DNA of 9,436 nt from Kiloniellales bacterium (lineage in GTDB: Bacteria > Pseudomonadota > Alphaproteobacteria > Kiloniellales > JAKSDN01), in assembly GCA_022360075.1 (NCBI GenBank), contig JAKSDN010000788.1, positions 1-9,436 of the forward strand, read 5' to 3'. How positions within the stretch are numbered: the stretch's first letter is position 1; each line of letters starts with the position of its first letter. Below are positions 1 to 8,256 of the stretch, in pieces. The position numbers were made by a program, and so were the translations under genes. The notes under the pieces are model-generated. The model was given only the letters and a program-made list of their open reading frames with translations, made no database searches and had not been told where the DNA came from.

Positions 1-145
1 AGACAAGGCTATCGAGATCCACAACCTGAAGCTCAAGCTGGTCCCGCCTCGCCTCTTGAAACCGCACGGCACCAGCCTCCTGCGAGACCGGCGGCGCAGA
101 AACAACCGGGAGCTCTTCGAACAGATCTTCGCCCTCAGCAGCCAT
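1..145 (-). CDS. N-terminal part of a probable IS1182-family (DDE) transposase, cut by window edge
   Basis: Reading leftward from the ATG at 145-143, an open frame of 48 codons runs off the window. It begins MAAEGEDLFEELPVVSAPPV and contains RRDQLELQVVDLDSLV. The pattern of an acidic start, a proline-rich spacer, then (Q/R)RDQ(L/I)EL..VDLDSL resembles, from memory, the N-terminus of IS1182-like transposases common in Alphaproteobacteria, where it precedes the DDE catalytic domain. That catalytic part lies outside the window, so whether the gene is intact cannot be judged. No clear Shine-Dalgarno precedes the ATG. The terminal inverted repeat expected between about 146 and 210 cannot be recognised without the other IS end. 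An unrelated protein with a chance resemblance is possible because only 48 residues are visible. Confidence 0.6.
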   Translation of the reverse strand, partial: MAAEGEDLFEELPVVSAPPVSQEAGAVRFQEARRDQLELQVVDLDSLV

Positions 146-213
146 CGATCAACACCAGCTAAAACAATCCCTCGGCATCAATTGAATCACCACTCGCTCC
201 CGAAAACGATGAT

Positions 214-264
214 TTCTTCACAAACTCTGAGGAGCCCGCCTTGGCGGGCGTCTCGAAGGACGCA
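214..264. repeat. REP-like palindromic element, copy A
   Basis: This is the first of two near-identical direct copies; the second begins 77 bp further on. Its core has a 6-bp stem GCCCGC/GCGGGC around the loop CTTG (positions 234-249), flanked by CTGAGGA on the left and GTCTCGAAGGACGCA on the right. Part of the flanks can pair to extend the hairpin. The CTGAGGAG...GTCTCGAAGGA frame is one I recall as an abundant interspersed intergenic palindrome in many alphaproteobacterial genomes; that recognition is from memory. No T-tract follows, so it is not a classical terminator. Confidence 0.7.
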
Positions 265-290
265 GGATTGCATTCCAGCCACACGTCAAT

Positions 291-341
291 TTTTTCACAA
301 GCTCTGAGGAGCCCGCGTCAGCGGGCGTCTCGAAGGACGCA
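291..341. repeat. REP-like palindromic element, copy B
   Basis: This copy matches the one at 214-264 except for one base in the left flank (AAGCTCTG against AAACTCTG), a few bases at the left end, and the loop. The 6-bp stem GCCCGC/GCGGGC is unchanged while the 4-base loop is GTCA instead of CTTG. An invariant stem with a free loop suggests selection or recent copying of the hairpin rather than of a coding sequence. The 26 bp separating the copies shows no recognisable content. Confidence 0.7.
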
Positions 342-354
342 CTATGGAAATGCA

Positions 355-372
355 GCGCATCCCATGATGCGC
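355..372. repeat. Perfect short hairpin, 7-bp stem with 4-base loop
   Basis: GCGCATC (355-361) and GATGCGC (366-372) are perfect reverse complements around the loop CCAT. It lies just after the second REP-like copy and about 90 bp before the DUF6898-like gene. No U-rich tract follows, so intrinsic termination on the plus strand is unlikely. Apart from this hairpin and the two REP-like copies, I see nothing in 146-433: no ribosome-binding site, convincing promoter or codon-biased frame. Confidence 0.5.
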
Positions 373-463
373 CTCGGCGGGTCGTCGCGCGTGAACTGTT
401 GCTCGGAACCGCCAACGCAGTCCCGTTAACCAGTTGTTTGCCATGGGCTCGCAGCATGCCGGA

Positions 464-667
464 ATGGCTCAGGACCGCGAAGTCATCCTCGAATTTTACC
501 GCGTCGGCAGCTACGTCAAGGTGTCGGCGATCGACCCGGAGAGCGGCACCGAGGTCTCGGTGGTCGGCGACCCGGCGGCCGGCGAGCCCGCGCTCAGGCA
601 GGCCGCCGTGCGCAAGCTCGAATACGTGATGGCGCGCGATCGCGACTCCGGACGGAGGCGCCTCTAG
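464..667 (+). CDS. Small DUF6898-like protein of unknown function
   Basis: A 67-residue protein beginning MAQDREVILEFYRVGSYVKV and continuing SAIDPESGTEVSVVGDPA, then A.LRQAAVRKLEYVMARD. The order REVI.EF..VG.YVKV.AID..TGTEVS.VG.P..ge..L...A.RKLEYV matches, from memory, the short alphaproteobacterial family DUF6898, whose members are about 60-75 residues and have no known role. It has no signal peptide or membrane segment and is probably a small cytoplasmic alpha/beta domain. The start is uncertain. ATG 464 puts the conserved REV motif close to the N-terminus, as in the family; ATG 443 or TTG 434 would add 7 or 10 residues. None has a good Shine-Dalgarno. It lies 84 bp before the exporter gene on the same strand, with no sign of shared function. 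Confidence 0.75.
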   Translation: MAQDREVILEFYRVGSYVKVSAIDPESGTEVSVVGDPAAGEPALRQAAVRKLEYVMARDRDSGRRRL

Positions 668-751
668 CGCAGCCCTGCTTCGGCCGCATGGCTGGGTCCC
701 GAGCGGCGGAATCCGATTGGCCGGCGTGTCGGGCCTTGGCAGCATCGCGCC

Positions 752-1681
752 ATGACGGGGCAGGCGGCATCCGCACAAGCAGGTAAGGGCGCAGGACGGG
801 AGGTCGAGACCGGCATCCTGTTCATGGTCGTCGGGATGCTGCTCGTCCCGGGCATCGATGCCATCGCCAAAGTCCTCTCGGCCAGCGTGCCGGCGGGACA
901 AGTGGCCTGGGCTCGCTTCTTCTTCCAAACCCTCTACCTGGCGCCCTTCGCCCTGATGGCGGGTCCGATCGCCTTGAACCGCTGGCTTTGGATTCACGTC
1001 CTGCGCGGCTTGCTGCTCGCGCTGGCGACGCTGTTCTTCTTCTGGAGCGTCAAGTACCTCCCCCTGGCCGATGCCATATCGATCTTCTTCGTCTCGCCGC
1101 TGATCCTGACCCTGCTCGCCGCCCTGTTCCTGGGCGAGACGATCGGCTGGCGCCGGCTCAGCGCGGTCTTGGTCGGCTTCGCCGGGGCGCTGCTGATCGT
1201 GCAGCCGAGCTACGCGGTGTTCGGCTGGGCCTCCGTGCTGCCGCTTGGTGCCGCACTGACCTTCGCGACCTACCTGGTGCTCACGCGCCGCTTGGCGCGG
1301 GTCGAGCGGGCGACCACCATGCAGTTCTATGCCGGCGCCTTCGGCTGCCTGGCGCTTTCGTTGGCGCTTTGGGCCGGTGCCGAGGCCGATATCCCCGTGA
1401 TCGATCCGATTTGGCCGACCGCCTGGGAATGGGGCCTGATGGCTGGACTCGGCGTCATCGGGACCGGTGCGCACATATTGGTCGTCCATGCCTTCAGGCG
1501 CGCACCGCCCTCGGTGCTGGCCCCCTTCCAGTACCTCGAGATCATCAGCGCCACGCTGCTGGGCCTGTTGATCTTTGGCGACTTTCCCAGCCCGACCACC
1601 TGGCTCGGCATCGCCATCATCGTCGCTTCCGGGCTCTATGTCTTTTACCGCGAACGCAAAACGGCGCGGCGATCCGCCTAG
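752..1681 (+). CDS. DMT-superfamily transporter with two EamA domains
   Basis: A 309-residue inner-membrane protein with about ten hydrophobic segments in two EamA repeats, roughly residues 24-155 and 165-302. The first repeat ends with the family hallmark LGETIGWRRLSAVLVGFAGA followed by LLIVQP. The second ends with FGDFPSPTTWLGIAIIVASG followed by LYVFYRERK. An early segment carries the usual PGIDAIAKVL..SVPAGQVAWARF motif. Members of this family export or import small metabolites such as amino acids, nucleosides or drugs; the substrate cannot be read from sequence. The length is typical and the frame is intact. ATG 752 is chosen because it precedes the first membrane segment with a short polar tail; ATG 824 would cut into that segment. 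No strong Shine-Dalgarno precedes 752. The following 239 bp separate it from the Liv cluster, so a shared transcript is not evident. Confidence 0.9.
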   Translation: MTGQAASAQAGKGAGREVETGILFMVVGMLLVPGIDAIAKVLSASVPAGQVAWARFFFQTLYLAPFALMAGPIALNRWLWIHVLRGLLLALATLFFFWSVKYLPLADAISIFFVSPLILTLLAALFLGETIGWRRLSAVLVGFAGALLIVQPSYAVFGWASVLPLGAALTFATYLVLTRRLARVERATTMQFYAGAFGCLALSLALWAGAEADIPVIDPIWPTAWEWGLMAGLGVIGTGAHILVVHAFRRAPPSVLAPFQYLEIISATLLGLLIFGDFPSPTTWLGIAIIVASGLYVFYRERKTARRSA

Positions 1682-1920
1682 ACCTTTCGTCCGGTGTTAC
1701 CACCCGGAAACGCCTTATCCCTTGCCGGGCGAGCGGGGCTGCGCTAGTCATCTTTGCCATGAAGACCCGCCGAGTGGCCAGCGCGCCGCTCAGAAGCGGG
1801 TCGCGCAGGGAAGGCATCCTCTGGGATTGCCTTAGGTTGAGGAACGAGTGGCGTTGGCCGGCTCGTGCGGAGATGCGGGGGCGAAGGTTCCGCGCGCCGC
1901 CGGGCGTTGTGGGAAGGGGC

Positions 1921-2847
1921 ATGCAAGGCTCTTTCGAGTACTTCGTCGACCAGCTGATCAACGGCCTTACTCTAGGCTCGATCTACGGCCTCATCGCCAT
2001 CGGCTACACGATGGTCTACGGCATCATCGGCATGATCAATTTCGCCCACGGCGAGATCTTCATGATCGGTGCCTTCGTCTCGCTGATCACCTTCATGCTG
2101 CTGGGGCTCGCCGGCGTCACCTGGATCCCGCTCGCCCTGCTGATCGTGCTGCTGGTCGCCATGTCGCTGACCGCGATCTATGGCTGGAGCCTGGAGCGCG
2201 TGGCCTACCGGCCGCTGCGCCGTTCGCCGCGCCTGGCGGCGCTGATCACCGCCATCGGCATGTCGATCTTCTTCCAGAACTATGTCCAGCTCCTGCAGAG
2301 CGCGCGCAACAAGCCGATGCAGCCGGTGGTGAGCGGCGGCATCGAGATCATGCGCGAGGGCGACTACATCGTCTCGCTGAGCTACATGCAGATCATCATC
2401 ATGGTCACGACCGTTGTGCTGATGATCTGCTTTTCCGCACTGATCGCCCGCACCGCGCTCGGGAGGGCGCAACGGGCCTGCGAGCAGGACAAGGACATGG
2501 CGGCCCTGCTCGGCATCAACGTCGATCGGACGATCTCGCTCACCTTCGTGATGGGCGCGGCGCTCGCCTCGGTCGCCGGCCTCATGTTCCTGATGTACTA
2601 CGGCGTGATCGACTTCTTCATCGGCTTCCTCGCCGGCATCAAGGCCTTTACCGCCGCCGTTCTGGGCGGCATCGGCTCGCTGCCCGGCGCCATGCTGGGC
2701 GGGCTTCTGATCGGCCTGATCGAGGCCTTCTGGTCGGGCTACTTCACGGTCGAATACAAGGACGTCGCCGCCTTCGGCATCCTGGTGCTGGTGCTGATCT
2801 TCCGGCCCACCGGCTTGCTCGGCAAGCCGGACATCGAGAAGGTCTAG
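1921..2847 (+). CDS. livH: Branched-chain amino acid ABC transporter permease LivH
   Basis: A 308-residue inner-membrane permease of the BPD_transp_2 family, the same length as E. coli LivH. It opens with [20 protein letters not shown], then [15 protein letters not shown], a near-invariant LivH signature. Around residues 180-205 it carries the cytoplasmic coupling loop [20 protein letters not shown], which docks on the ATPases. The conserved [18 protein letters not shown] and IFRPTGLLG motifs close the protein. With LivM it would form the channel for Leu/Ile/Val or related amino acids. ATG 1921 is chosen because it gives the family-typical short N-terminus before the QLINGL helix. The purine-rich GGAAGGGG just upstream is unusually close to it; GTG 1909 is an alternative in-frame start. 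The preceding 239 bp (1682-1920) show no promoter I would defend. Confidence 0.95.
   Translation: MQGSFEYFVDQLINGLTLGSIYGLIAIGYTMVYGIIGMINFAHGEIFMIGAFVSLITFMLLGLAGVTWIPLALLIVLLVAMSLTAIYGWSLERVAYRPLRRSPRLAALITAIGMSIFFQNYVQLLQSARNKPMQPVVSGGIEIMREGDYIVSLSYMQIIIMVTTVVLMICFSALIARTALGRAQRACEQDKDMAALLGINVDRTISLTFVMGAALASVAGLMFLMYYGVIDFFIGFLAGIKAFTAAVLGGIGSLPGAMLGGLLIGLIEAFWSGYFTVEYKDVAAFGILVLVLIFRPTGLLGKPDIEKV
2836..2842 (+). promoter_or_regulatory. Shine-Dalgarno supporting the GTG start of livM
   Basis: GAGAAGG lies within the last codons of livH, 10 bases before GTG 2853. The downstream ATG at 2901 has no comparable purine-rich sequence. This favours the GTG start and suggests translation of livM is coupled to livH. 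Confidence 0.5.
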
Positions 2848-2852
2848 CCGGC

Positions 2853-5254
<2,402 letters not shown>

Positions 5255-5258
5255 GCAG

Positions 5259-5966
5259 ATGCTTCAGGTCTCGGGCATCCACACCTTCTACGGCAATATC
5301 GAGGCCCTGCACGGCATCGACATCGACGTGCGCGAAGGCGAGATCGTCACGCTGATCGGGGCGAACGGCGCCGGCAAGACCACCCTGCTGATGACGATCT
5401 GCGGCAATCCGCGCGCGGCGCGGGGACGGATCGTCTTCGAGGGCCAGGACATCACCCGCCATCCGACGCACGAGATCGTGCGCCTCGGCATCGCTCAGTC
5501 GCCCGAGGGCCGCCGGGTCTTCCCGCGCATGACCGTGCTCGAGAACCTGCAGATGGGCGCCGCGATCGTGGCGCCCGAGTACCTCGAGGAGGACCTGGAG
5601 CGGGTCTACACGCTGTTTCCGATCCTGCGTCAGCGCCAGGGCCAGCGCGGCGGCACGCTTTCCGGCGGCGAGCAGCAGATGCTGGCGATCGGCCGTGCGT
5701 TGATGAGCCGGCCGCGGCTTTTGTTGCTCGACGAGCCCTCGCTCGGGCTGGCGCCCCTGGTGGTCAAGCAGATCTTCGAGGTCATCCGCGACATCAAGGA
5801 AAGCCAGGGCATGACCGTGCTGCTGGTCGAGCAGAACGCCTATCACGCCTTGCGCCTGGCCGACCGTGCCTATGTCCTGGGCAACGGCCAGATCCTCCTG
5901 AAGGGCAGCGGCGAGGAGCTGCTGGCCAACGAGGAGGTCCGCAAGGCCTATCTCGAAGGTGGCTAG
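5259..5966 (+). CDS. livF: Branched-chain amino acid ABC transporter ATP-binding protein LivF
   Basis: A 235-residue cytoplasmic ATPase, the normal LivF length. It shows Walker A GANGAGKTT with Lys40, the Q-loop in GIAQSPEGRRVFPRMTVLEN, the ABC signature LSGGEQQMLAIGRA from residue 134, and Walker B LLLLDEPSLGLAP with Asp158 and Glu159. The switch position reads LLVEQNAYHAL, with Gln where most ABC ATPases, including LivG here, have His. This is usual for LivF, so the LivG/LivF pair is asymmetric at this position. The YVLGNGQILLKGSG motif and the end EEVRKAYLEGG are typical. The start lies four bases after the livG stop with only a weak purine run, so translation is probably coupled to livG. 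Confidence 0.96.
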   Translation: MLQVSGIHTFYGNIEALHGIDIDVREGEIVTLIGANGAGKTTLLMTICGNPRAARGRIVFEGQDITRHPTHEIVRLGIAQSPEGRRVFPRMTVLENLQMGAAIVAPEYLEEDLERVYTLFPILRQRQGQRGGTLSGGEQQMLAIGRALMSRPRLLLLDEPSLGLAPLVVKQIFEVIRDIKESQGMTVLLVEQNAYHALRLADRAYVLGNGQILLKGSGEELLANEEVRKAYLEGG

Positions 5967-5972
5967 AGGAGG
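5966..5972 (+). promoter_or_regulatory. Strong Shine-Dalgarno over the livF stop, serving the DUF6867-like gene
   Basis: GAGGAGG begins at the last base of the livF stop codon. The AGGAGG core (5967-5972) is 13 bases before ATG 5986, a little long but the best match in the area. It argues that the next gene starts at ATG 5986 rather than at GTG 5959, which lies upstream of this site. Confidence 0.5.
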
Positions 5973-5985
5973 CTGGCGCCAGGCG

Positions 5986-6333
5986 ATGGAAGCGATCACC
6001 GGAACGTCACTGCCGGTCTTTATCGGGCTGACGCTCGGCATCATGGGCTTTGCCGCCTTCATGACCGGACAGGCACTCGCCAACACTTGGCGGCCGGTTT
6101 GGCAGGCAGTGATCTACAGTTTCTTGCTGGGATTTGCCGATCGCTTTCTTACTTGGGGCCTATTCGAGGGCGAGCTCCTTTCGCTCAGAGGTTATTTCGT
6201 TGATTCCTTGGTTCTTCTGGCGATCTCGTTGACCGCCTATCGGATCACACAGGCGCGCAAGATGGTGACGCAGTATCCGTGGCTTTACGAGCGCAGCGGG
6301 TTGTTCGGCTGGCGCGAGAAGGGCGGGATCTGA
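5986..6333 (+). CDS. DUF6867-like small inner-membrane protein in the Liv operon
   Basis: A 115-residue protein with three predicted membrane helices, roughly residues 9-30, 38-58 and 66-88, and a basic, aromatic C-terminal tail. The segments TGQALANTWRPVWQ, RFLTWGLFEGELLSL and especially ARKMVTQYPWLYERSGLFGW match, from memory, the alphaproteobacterial family DUF6867, members of which I recall beside branched-chain amino acid transporter genes. No biochemical role is known to me. The position between livF and the binding-protein gene, with its Shine-Dalgarno over the livF stop, suggests co-expression with the importer; an accessory or stability role is inference only. GTG 5959 would give a 124-residue form overlapping livF by 8 bases, but ATG 5986 follows the strong AGGAGG. 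The base composition around 6120-6250 is slightly richer in A+T than in the neighbouring genes. Confidence 0.85.
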   Translation: MEAITGTSLPVFIGLTLGIMGFAAFMTGQALANTWRPVWQAVIYSFLLGFADRFLTWGLFEGELLSLRGYFVDSLVLLAISLTAYRITQARKMVTQYPWLYERSGLFGWREKGGI

Positions 6334-6367
6334 GTTGTTTCAAGGCTCTGTGGGCATGCGAAGTTTC

Positions 6368-6395
6368 TTGCCGAGACCGGGGTGCGTGATAGGTT
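6368..6395 (+). promoter_or_regulatory. Possible sigma-70-type promoter before the binding-protein gene
   Basis: TTGCCG (6368-6373) and TAGGTT (6390-6395) are separated by 16 bases within the 157-bp leader of the binding-protein gene. The fit to consensus is partial and found by eye. It would allow the binding protein to be made in excess of the membrane components, as is common for such systems. Confidence 0.25.
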
Positions 6396-6490
6396 ACACG
6401 CCTACGTGGTCCCGGCACACGGAGCCGGTTCCGGTGGCCCGGCAGGAGGCCCGGCCGCAGCGTTGCAACAGGCAGGGAGATTGAATCGAT

Positions 6491-7612
6491 ATGCGCAAGA
6501 TGAAACTTGCATTACTGACGGCGGCGGCCATGACCCTGACGGGCGTCGGCGCGGCCAACGCCGACATCAACATCGCCACGGTCGGTCCGCTGACCGGGCA
6601 ATATGCCTCCTTCGGCGAGCAGATGAAGCGCGGCCTGGAGATGGCCGTCGCCGACTTGAACGCGGCCGGCGGCGTGCTTGGCCAGCAGGTCATCGGCCGG
6701 GCCGAGGACGATGCCTGCGATCCCAAGCAGGCGGTGGCCGCGGCCAACAAGCTGGTCTCCGACGGCATCGACTTCGTGGCCGGGCACTTCTGCTCGGGCT
6801 CTTCGATCCCGGCCTCGGCGGTCTATGCCGAAGAGGGGATTTTGCAGATCTCGCCGGCCTCGACCAATCCGGCCTTGACCGAGGACGCCAAGGCCAAGGG
6901 CTGGAACAACGTGCATCGGGTTTGCGGCCGAGACGACGCCCAGGGCATCGTCGCCGGCAAGTACCTGGCCGACAAGTTCGCCGGCAAGAAGGTGGCGATC
7001 CTGCACGACAAGACGGCCTACGGTAAGGGCCTGGCCGACGAGACGAAGAAGAACATGAACGCCGCCGGCCTGGAAGAGGCCATGTACGAGGCCTATACGG
7101 CCGGTGAGAAGGACTACTCGGCGTTGGTCTCGAAGATGAAGGCGGCGGGCGTCGATGCCTTCTACGTCGGCGGTTACCACACCGAGGCCGGCTTGATGAT
7201 CCGCCAGGCGCGCGAGCAGGGCTACAGCCCGCAGCTCATCTCCGGCGACGCTCTGGTGACCGACGAGTACTGGAAGATCACCGGCGATGCCGGCGAGGGC
7301 ACGCTGATGACCTTCCAGCCCGACCCACGCGCCAAGCCCGAGGCCGTGGCCCTGGTCGAGCGCTTCCGCGCCGACAACTACGAGCCCGAGGGCTACACCC
7401 TCTACACCTATGCCGCGGTGCAGGTCTGGGCCGAGGCCGCCAAGCAGGCCAACTCGCTCGACATGGAGAAGATTGCCGCCAAGATCCGCGGCGGCACCTT
7501 CTCGACCGTGATCGGCGACCTGACCTTCGACGATAAGGGTGACGTGCTCAATCCCGAGTACGTCTGGTACGTCTGGTCCGACGGCAAGTACGCGGAGCTG
7601 CCGACCAACTGA
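6491..7612 (+). CDS. livJ: Periplasmic branched-chain amino acid binding protein (LivJ/LivK family)
   Basis: A 373-residue secreted type I periplasmic binding protein. Residues 1-24 form a Sec signal peptide with a basic start, a hydrophobic core and ANA|D as the likely cleavage site. The mature part opens with INIATVGPLTGQYASFGEQM. Cys76 and Cys101 lie 25 residues apart, as in the disulfide of E. coli LivJ. The ligand-cleft region FCSGSSIPAS..YAEEGIL is followed by ISPASTNPALT. Further family motifs are VAILHDKTAYGKGLA, TAGEKDYSALVSKMKAAGVD, YVGGYHTEAGLMIRQAREQG and the late LTFDDKGDVLNPEYVWYVW. It would deliver Leu/Ile/Val or a related amino acid to LivHMGF; the exact ligand is not readable. 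ATG 6491 has GGGAGA 10 bases upstream; ATG 6500 would shorten the signal peptide by three residues. A terminator-like hairpin follows the gene. Confidence 0.95.
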   Translation: MRKMKLALLTAAAMTLTGVGAANADINIATVGPLTGQYASFGEQMKRGLEMAVADLNAAGGVLGQQVIGRAEDDACDPKQAVAAANKLVSDGIDFVAGHFCSGSSIPASAVYAEEGILQISPASTNPALTEDAKAKGWNNVHRVCGRDDAQGIVAGKYLADKFAGKKVAILHDKTAYGKGLADETKKNMNAAGLEEAMYEAYTAGEKDYSALVSKMKAAGVDAFYVGGYHTEAGLMIRQAREQGYSPQLISGDALVTDEYWKITGDAGEGTLMTFQPDPRAKPEAVALVERFRADNYEPEGYTLYTYAAVQVWAEAAKQANSLDMEKIAAKIRGGTFSTVIGDLTFDDKGDVLNPEYVWYVWSDGKYAELPTN

Positions 7613-7640
7613 CCTGAGCCTTTCGTTTCGGGGTAACCCA

Positions 7641-7667
7641 GCGGCCCGGGGCCACGCCCCGGGCCGC
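7641..7667 (+). terminator. Strong intrinsic-terminator-like hairpin closing the Liv cluster
   Basis: GCGGCCCGGGG (7641-7651) and CCCCGGGCCGC (7657-7667) form a perfect 11-bp GC-rich stem around the loop CCACG. The pyrimidine run TTCTCT follows. The T-tract is short, so termination may be partial or factor-assisted. The position, 28 bases after the binding-protein stop and before rpiB, fits a transcript end. Confidence 0.8.
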
Positions 7668-7717
7668 TTCTCTATGCGATGAGGACCGCGATACCTTGTG
7701 GCAGCCATTGACGGGGT

Positions 7718-7739
7718 GGCGACATATGGTAACGTCGCC
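7718..7739. promoter_or_regulatory. Dyad in the rpiB leader, possible operator
   Basis: GGCGAC (7718-7723) and GTCGCC (7734-7739) are exact inverted repeats separated by the 10-base AT-rich spacer ATATGGTAAC. A TTGACG lies just upstream (7708-7713), but its spacing to TATGGT (7725-7730) is only 11 bases, too short for a normal sigma-70 promoter. The dyad could bind a dimeric regulator or fold as a weak leader hairpin; this is inference. Confidence 0.3.
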
Positions 7740-7772
7740 GGTGATTTCCGCACTTGCCGAGGCCGCCCGCAC

Positions 7773-8207
7773 ATGACCGCAAAGCCGATTGCGATCGCCT
7801 GCGACCACGCCGGGTTGGACCTCAAGCAGGTGCTCGCCCGCGAGCTCGAGGGTCTGGGCTACGACGTTCTCGATCTCGGCACGAATGGCCCGGAATCGGT
7901 CGACTATCCGGACTTCGCCGACGCCCTGGCCTCGGCGATCAAGGACGGCCGGGCCGAGCGCGGCGTCCTGGTTTGCGGCACGGGTATCGGGATCTCCATG
8001 CGGGCCAATCGCCATGCCGGCATTCGCGCGGCCAACTGCCACAACGATACGACGGCGCGGCTGTCGCGCGAGCATAACGACGCCAACGTCCTCGCCCTCG
8101 GTGCCCGCGTGGTGGGCAGCGAGGTGGCCAAGGACTGCCTGAAGACTTTCCTCGAGACGACGTTCGAGGGTGGCCGGCACAGCCGGCGGGTGGACAAGAT
8201 CGCATAA
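7773..8207 (+). CDS. rpiB: Ribose-5-phosphate isomerase B
   Basis: A 144-residue cytoplasmic enzyme of the RpiB/LacAB family, interconverting ribose 5-phosphate and ribulose 5-phosphate in the pentose phosphate pathway. The family features are in order: IAIACDHAG near the N-terminus with the substrate-binding Asp-His pair, DLGTNGPESVDYPDFA, then GVLVCGTGIGISMRANR with the catalytic cysteine. NDTTARLSREHNDANVLALG and the phosphate-binding arginines near the end (GRHSRRVDKI) complete the set. The length is typical (about 140-155). ATG 7773 is chosen because it begins two residues before the first beta strand; GTG 7698 would add 25 residues with no family counterpart. No strong Shine-Dalgarno is visible. 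It is followed 49 bp later by glyA on the same strand, an arrangement I recall from other alphaproteobacteria, often with nrdR next. Confidence 0.95.
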   Translation: MTAKPIAIACDHAGLDLKQVLARELEGLGYDVLDLGTNGPESVDYPDFADALASAIKDGRAERGVLVCGTGIGISMRANRHAGIRAANCHNDTTARLSREHNDANVLALGARVVGSEVAKDCLKTFLETTFEGGRHSRRVDKIA

Positions 8208-8256
8208 GGCCTCCTCTCGGATCTAAAACGGGGCCGCATTTGCAGGGGTAACGCAG

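Noticed and set aside
214..341. Two-copy repeat as the start of a CRISPR array
   Set aside because: Only two units; they carry an internal palindrome of REP type, are longer than typical CRISPR repeats, and there are no cas genes in the window.
56..429. Small plus-strand frames across the REP-like region
   Set aside because: They run through palindromic repeats, lack ribosome-binding sites and show no codon bias or family resemblance.
218..1489. Long antisense frame of 423 codons opposite the DUF6898-like gene and the DMT transporter
   Set aside because: Its translation is rich in Arg, Gln, Asp, Gly and His with no recognisable domain, and it opposes two genes with clear family matches. It is the shadow expected from strong GC3 bias.
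1684..1710. Weak hairpin TCCGG...CCGGA after the DMT transporter as a terminator
   Set aside because: Only a 5-bp stem with a 9-base loop and no T-tract; not convincing.
988..1920. In-frame upstream extension of livH for over 300 codons
   Set aside because: The extension is the +1-frame shadow of the transporter gene and then non-coding DNA. The family start is at 1921.
1848..2852. In-frame upstream extension of livM through livH
   Set aside because: The translated extension is an Arg/His/Asp-rich shadow of livH; real LivM homology begins after 2853.
7698..7772. Earlier GTG start for rpiB adding 25 residues
   Set aside because: The extra residues have no RpiB counterpart and the stretch contains the leader dyad; ATG 7773 gives the standard N-terminus.
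6512..7825. Antisense frame of 437 codons opposite the binding-protein gene and spanning the terminator hairpin
   Set aside because: It crosses a clear intergenic hairpin and opposes a gene with a signal peptide and strong LivJ/K motifs; no domain visible.
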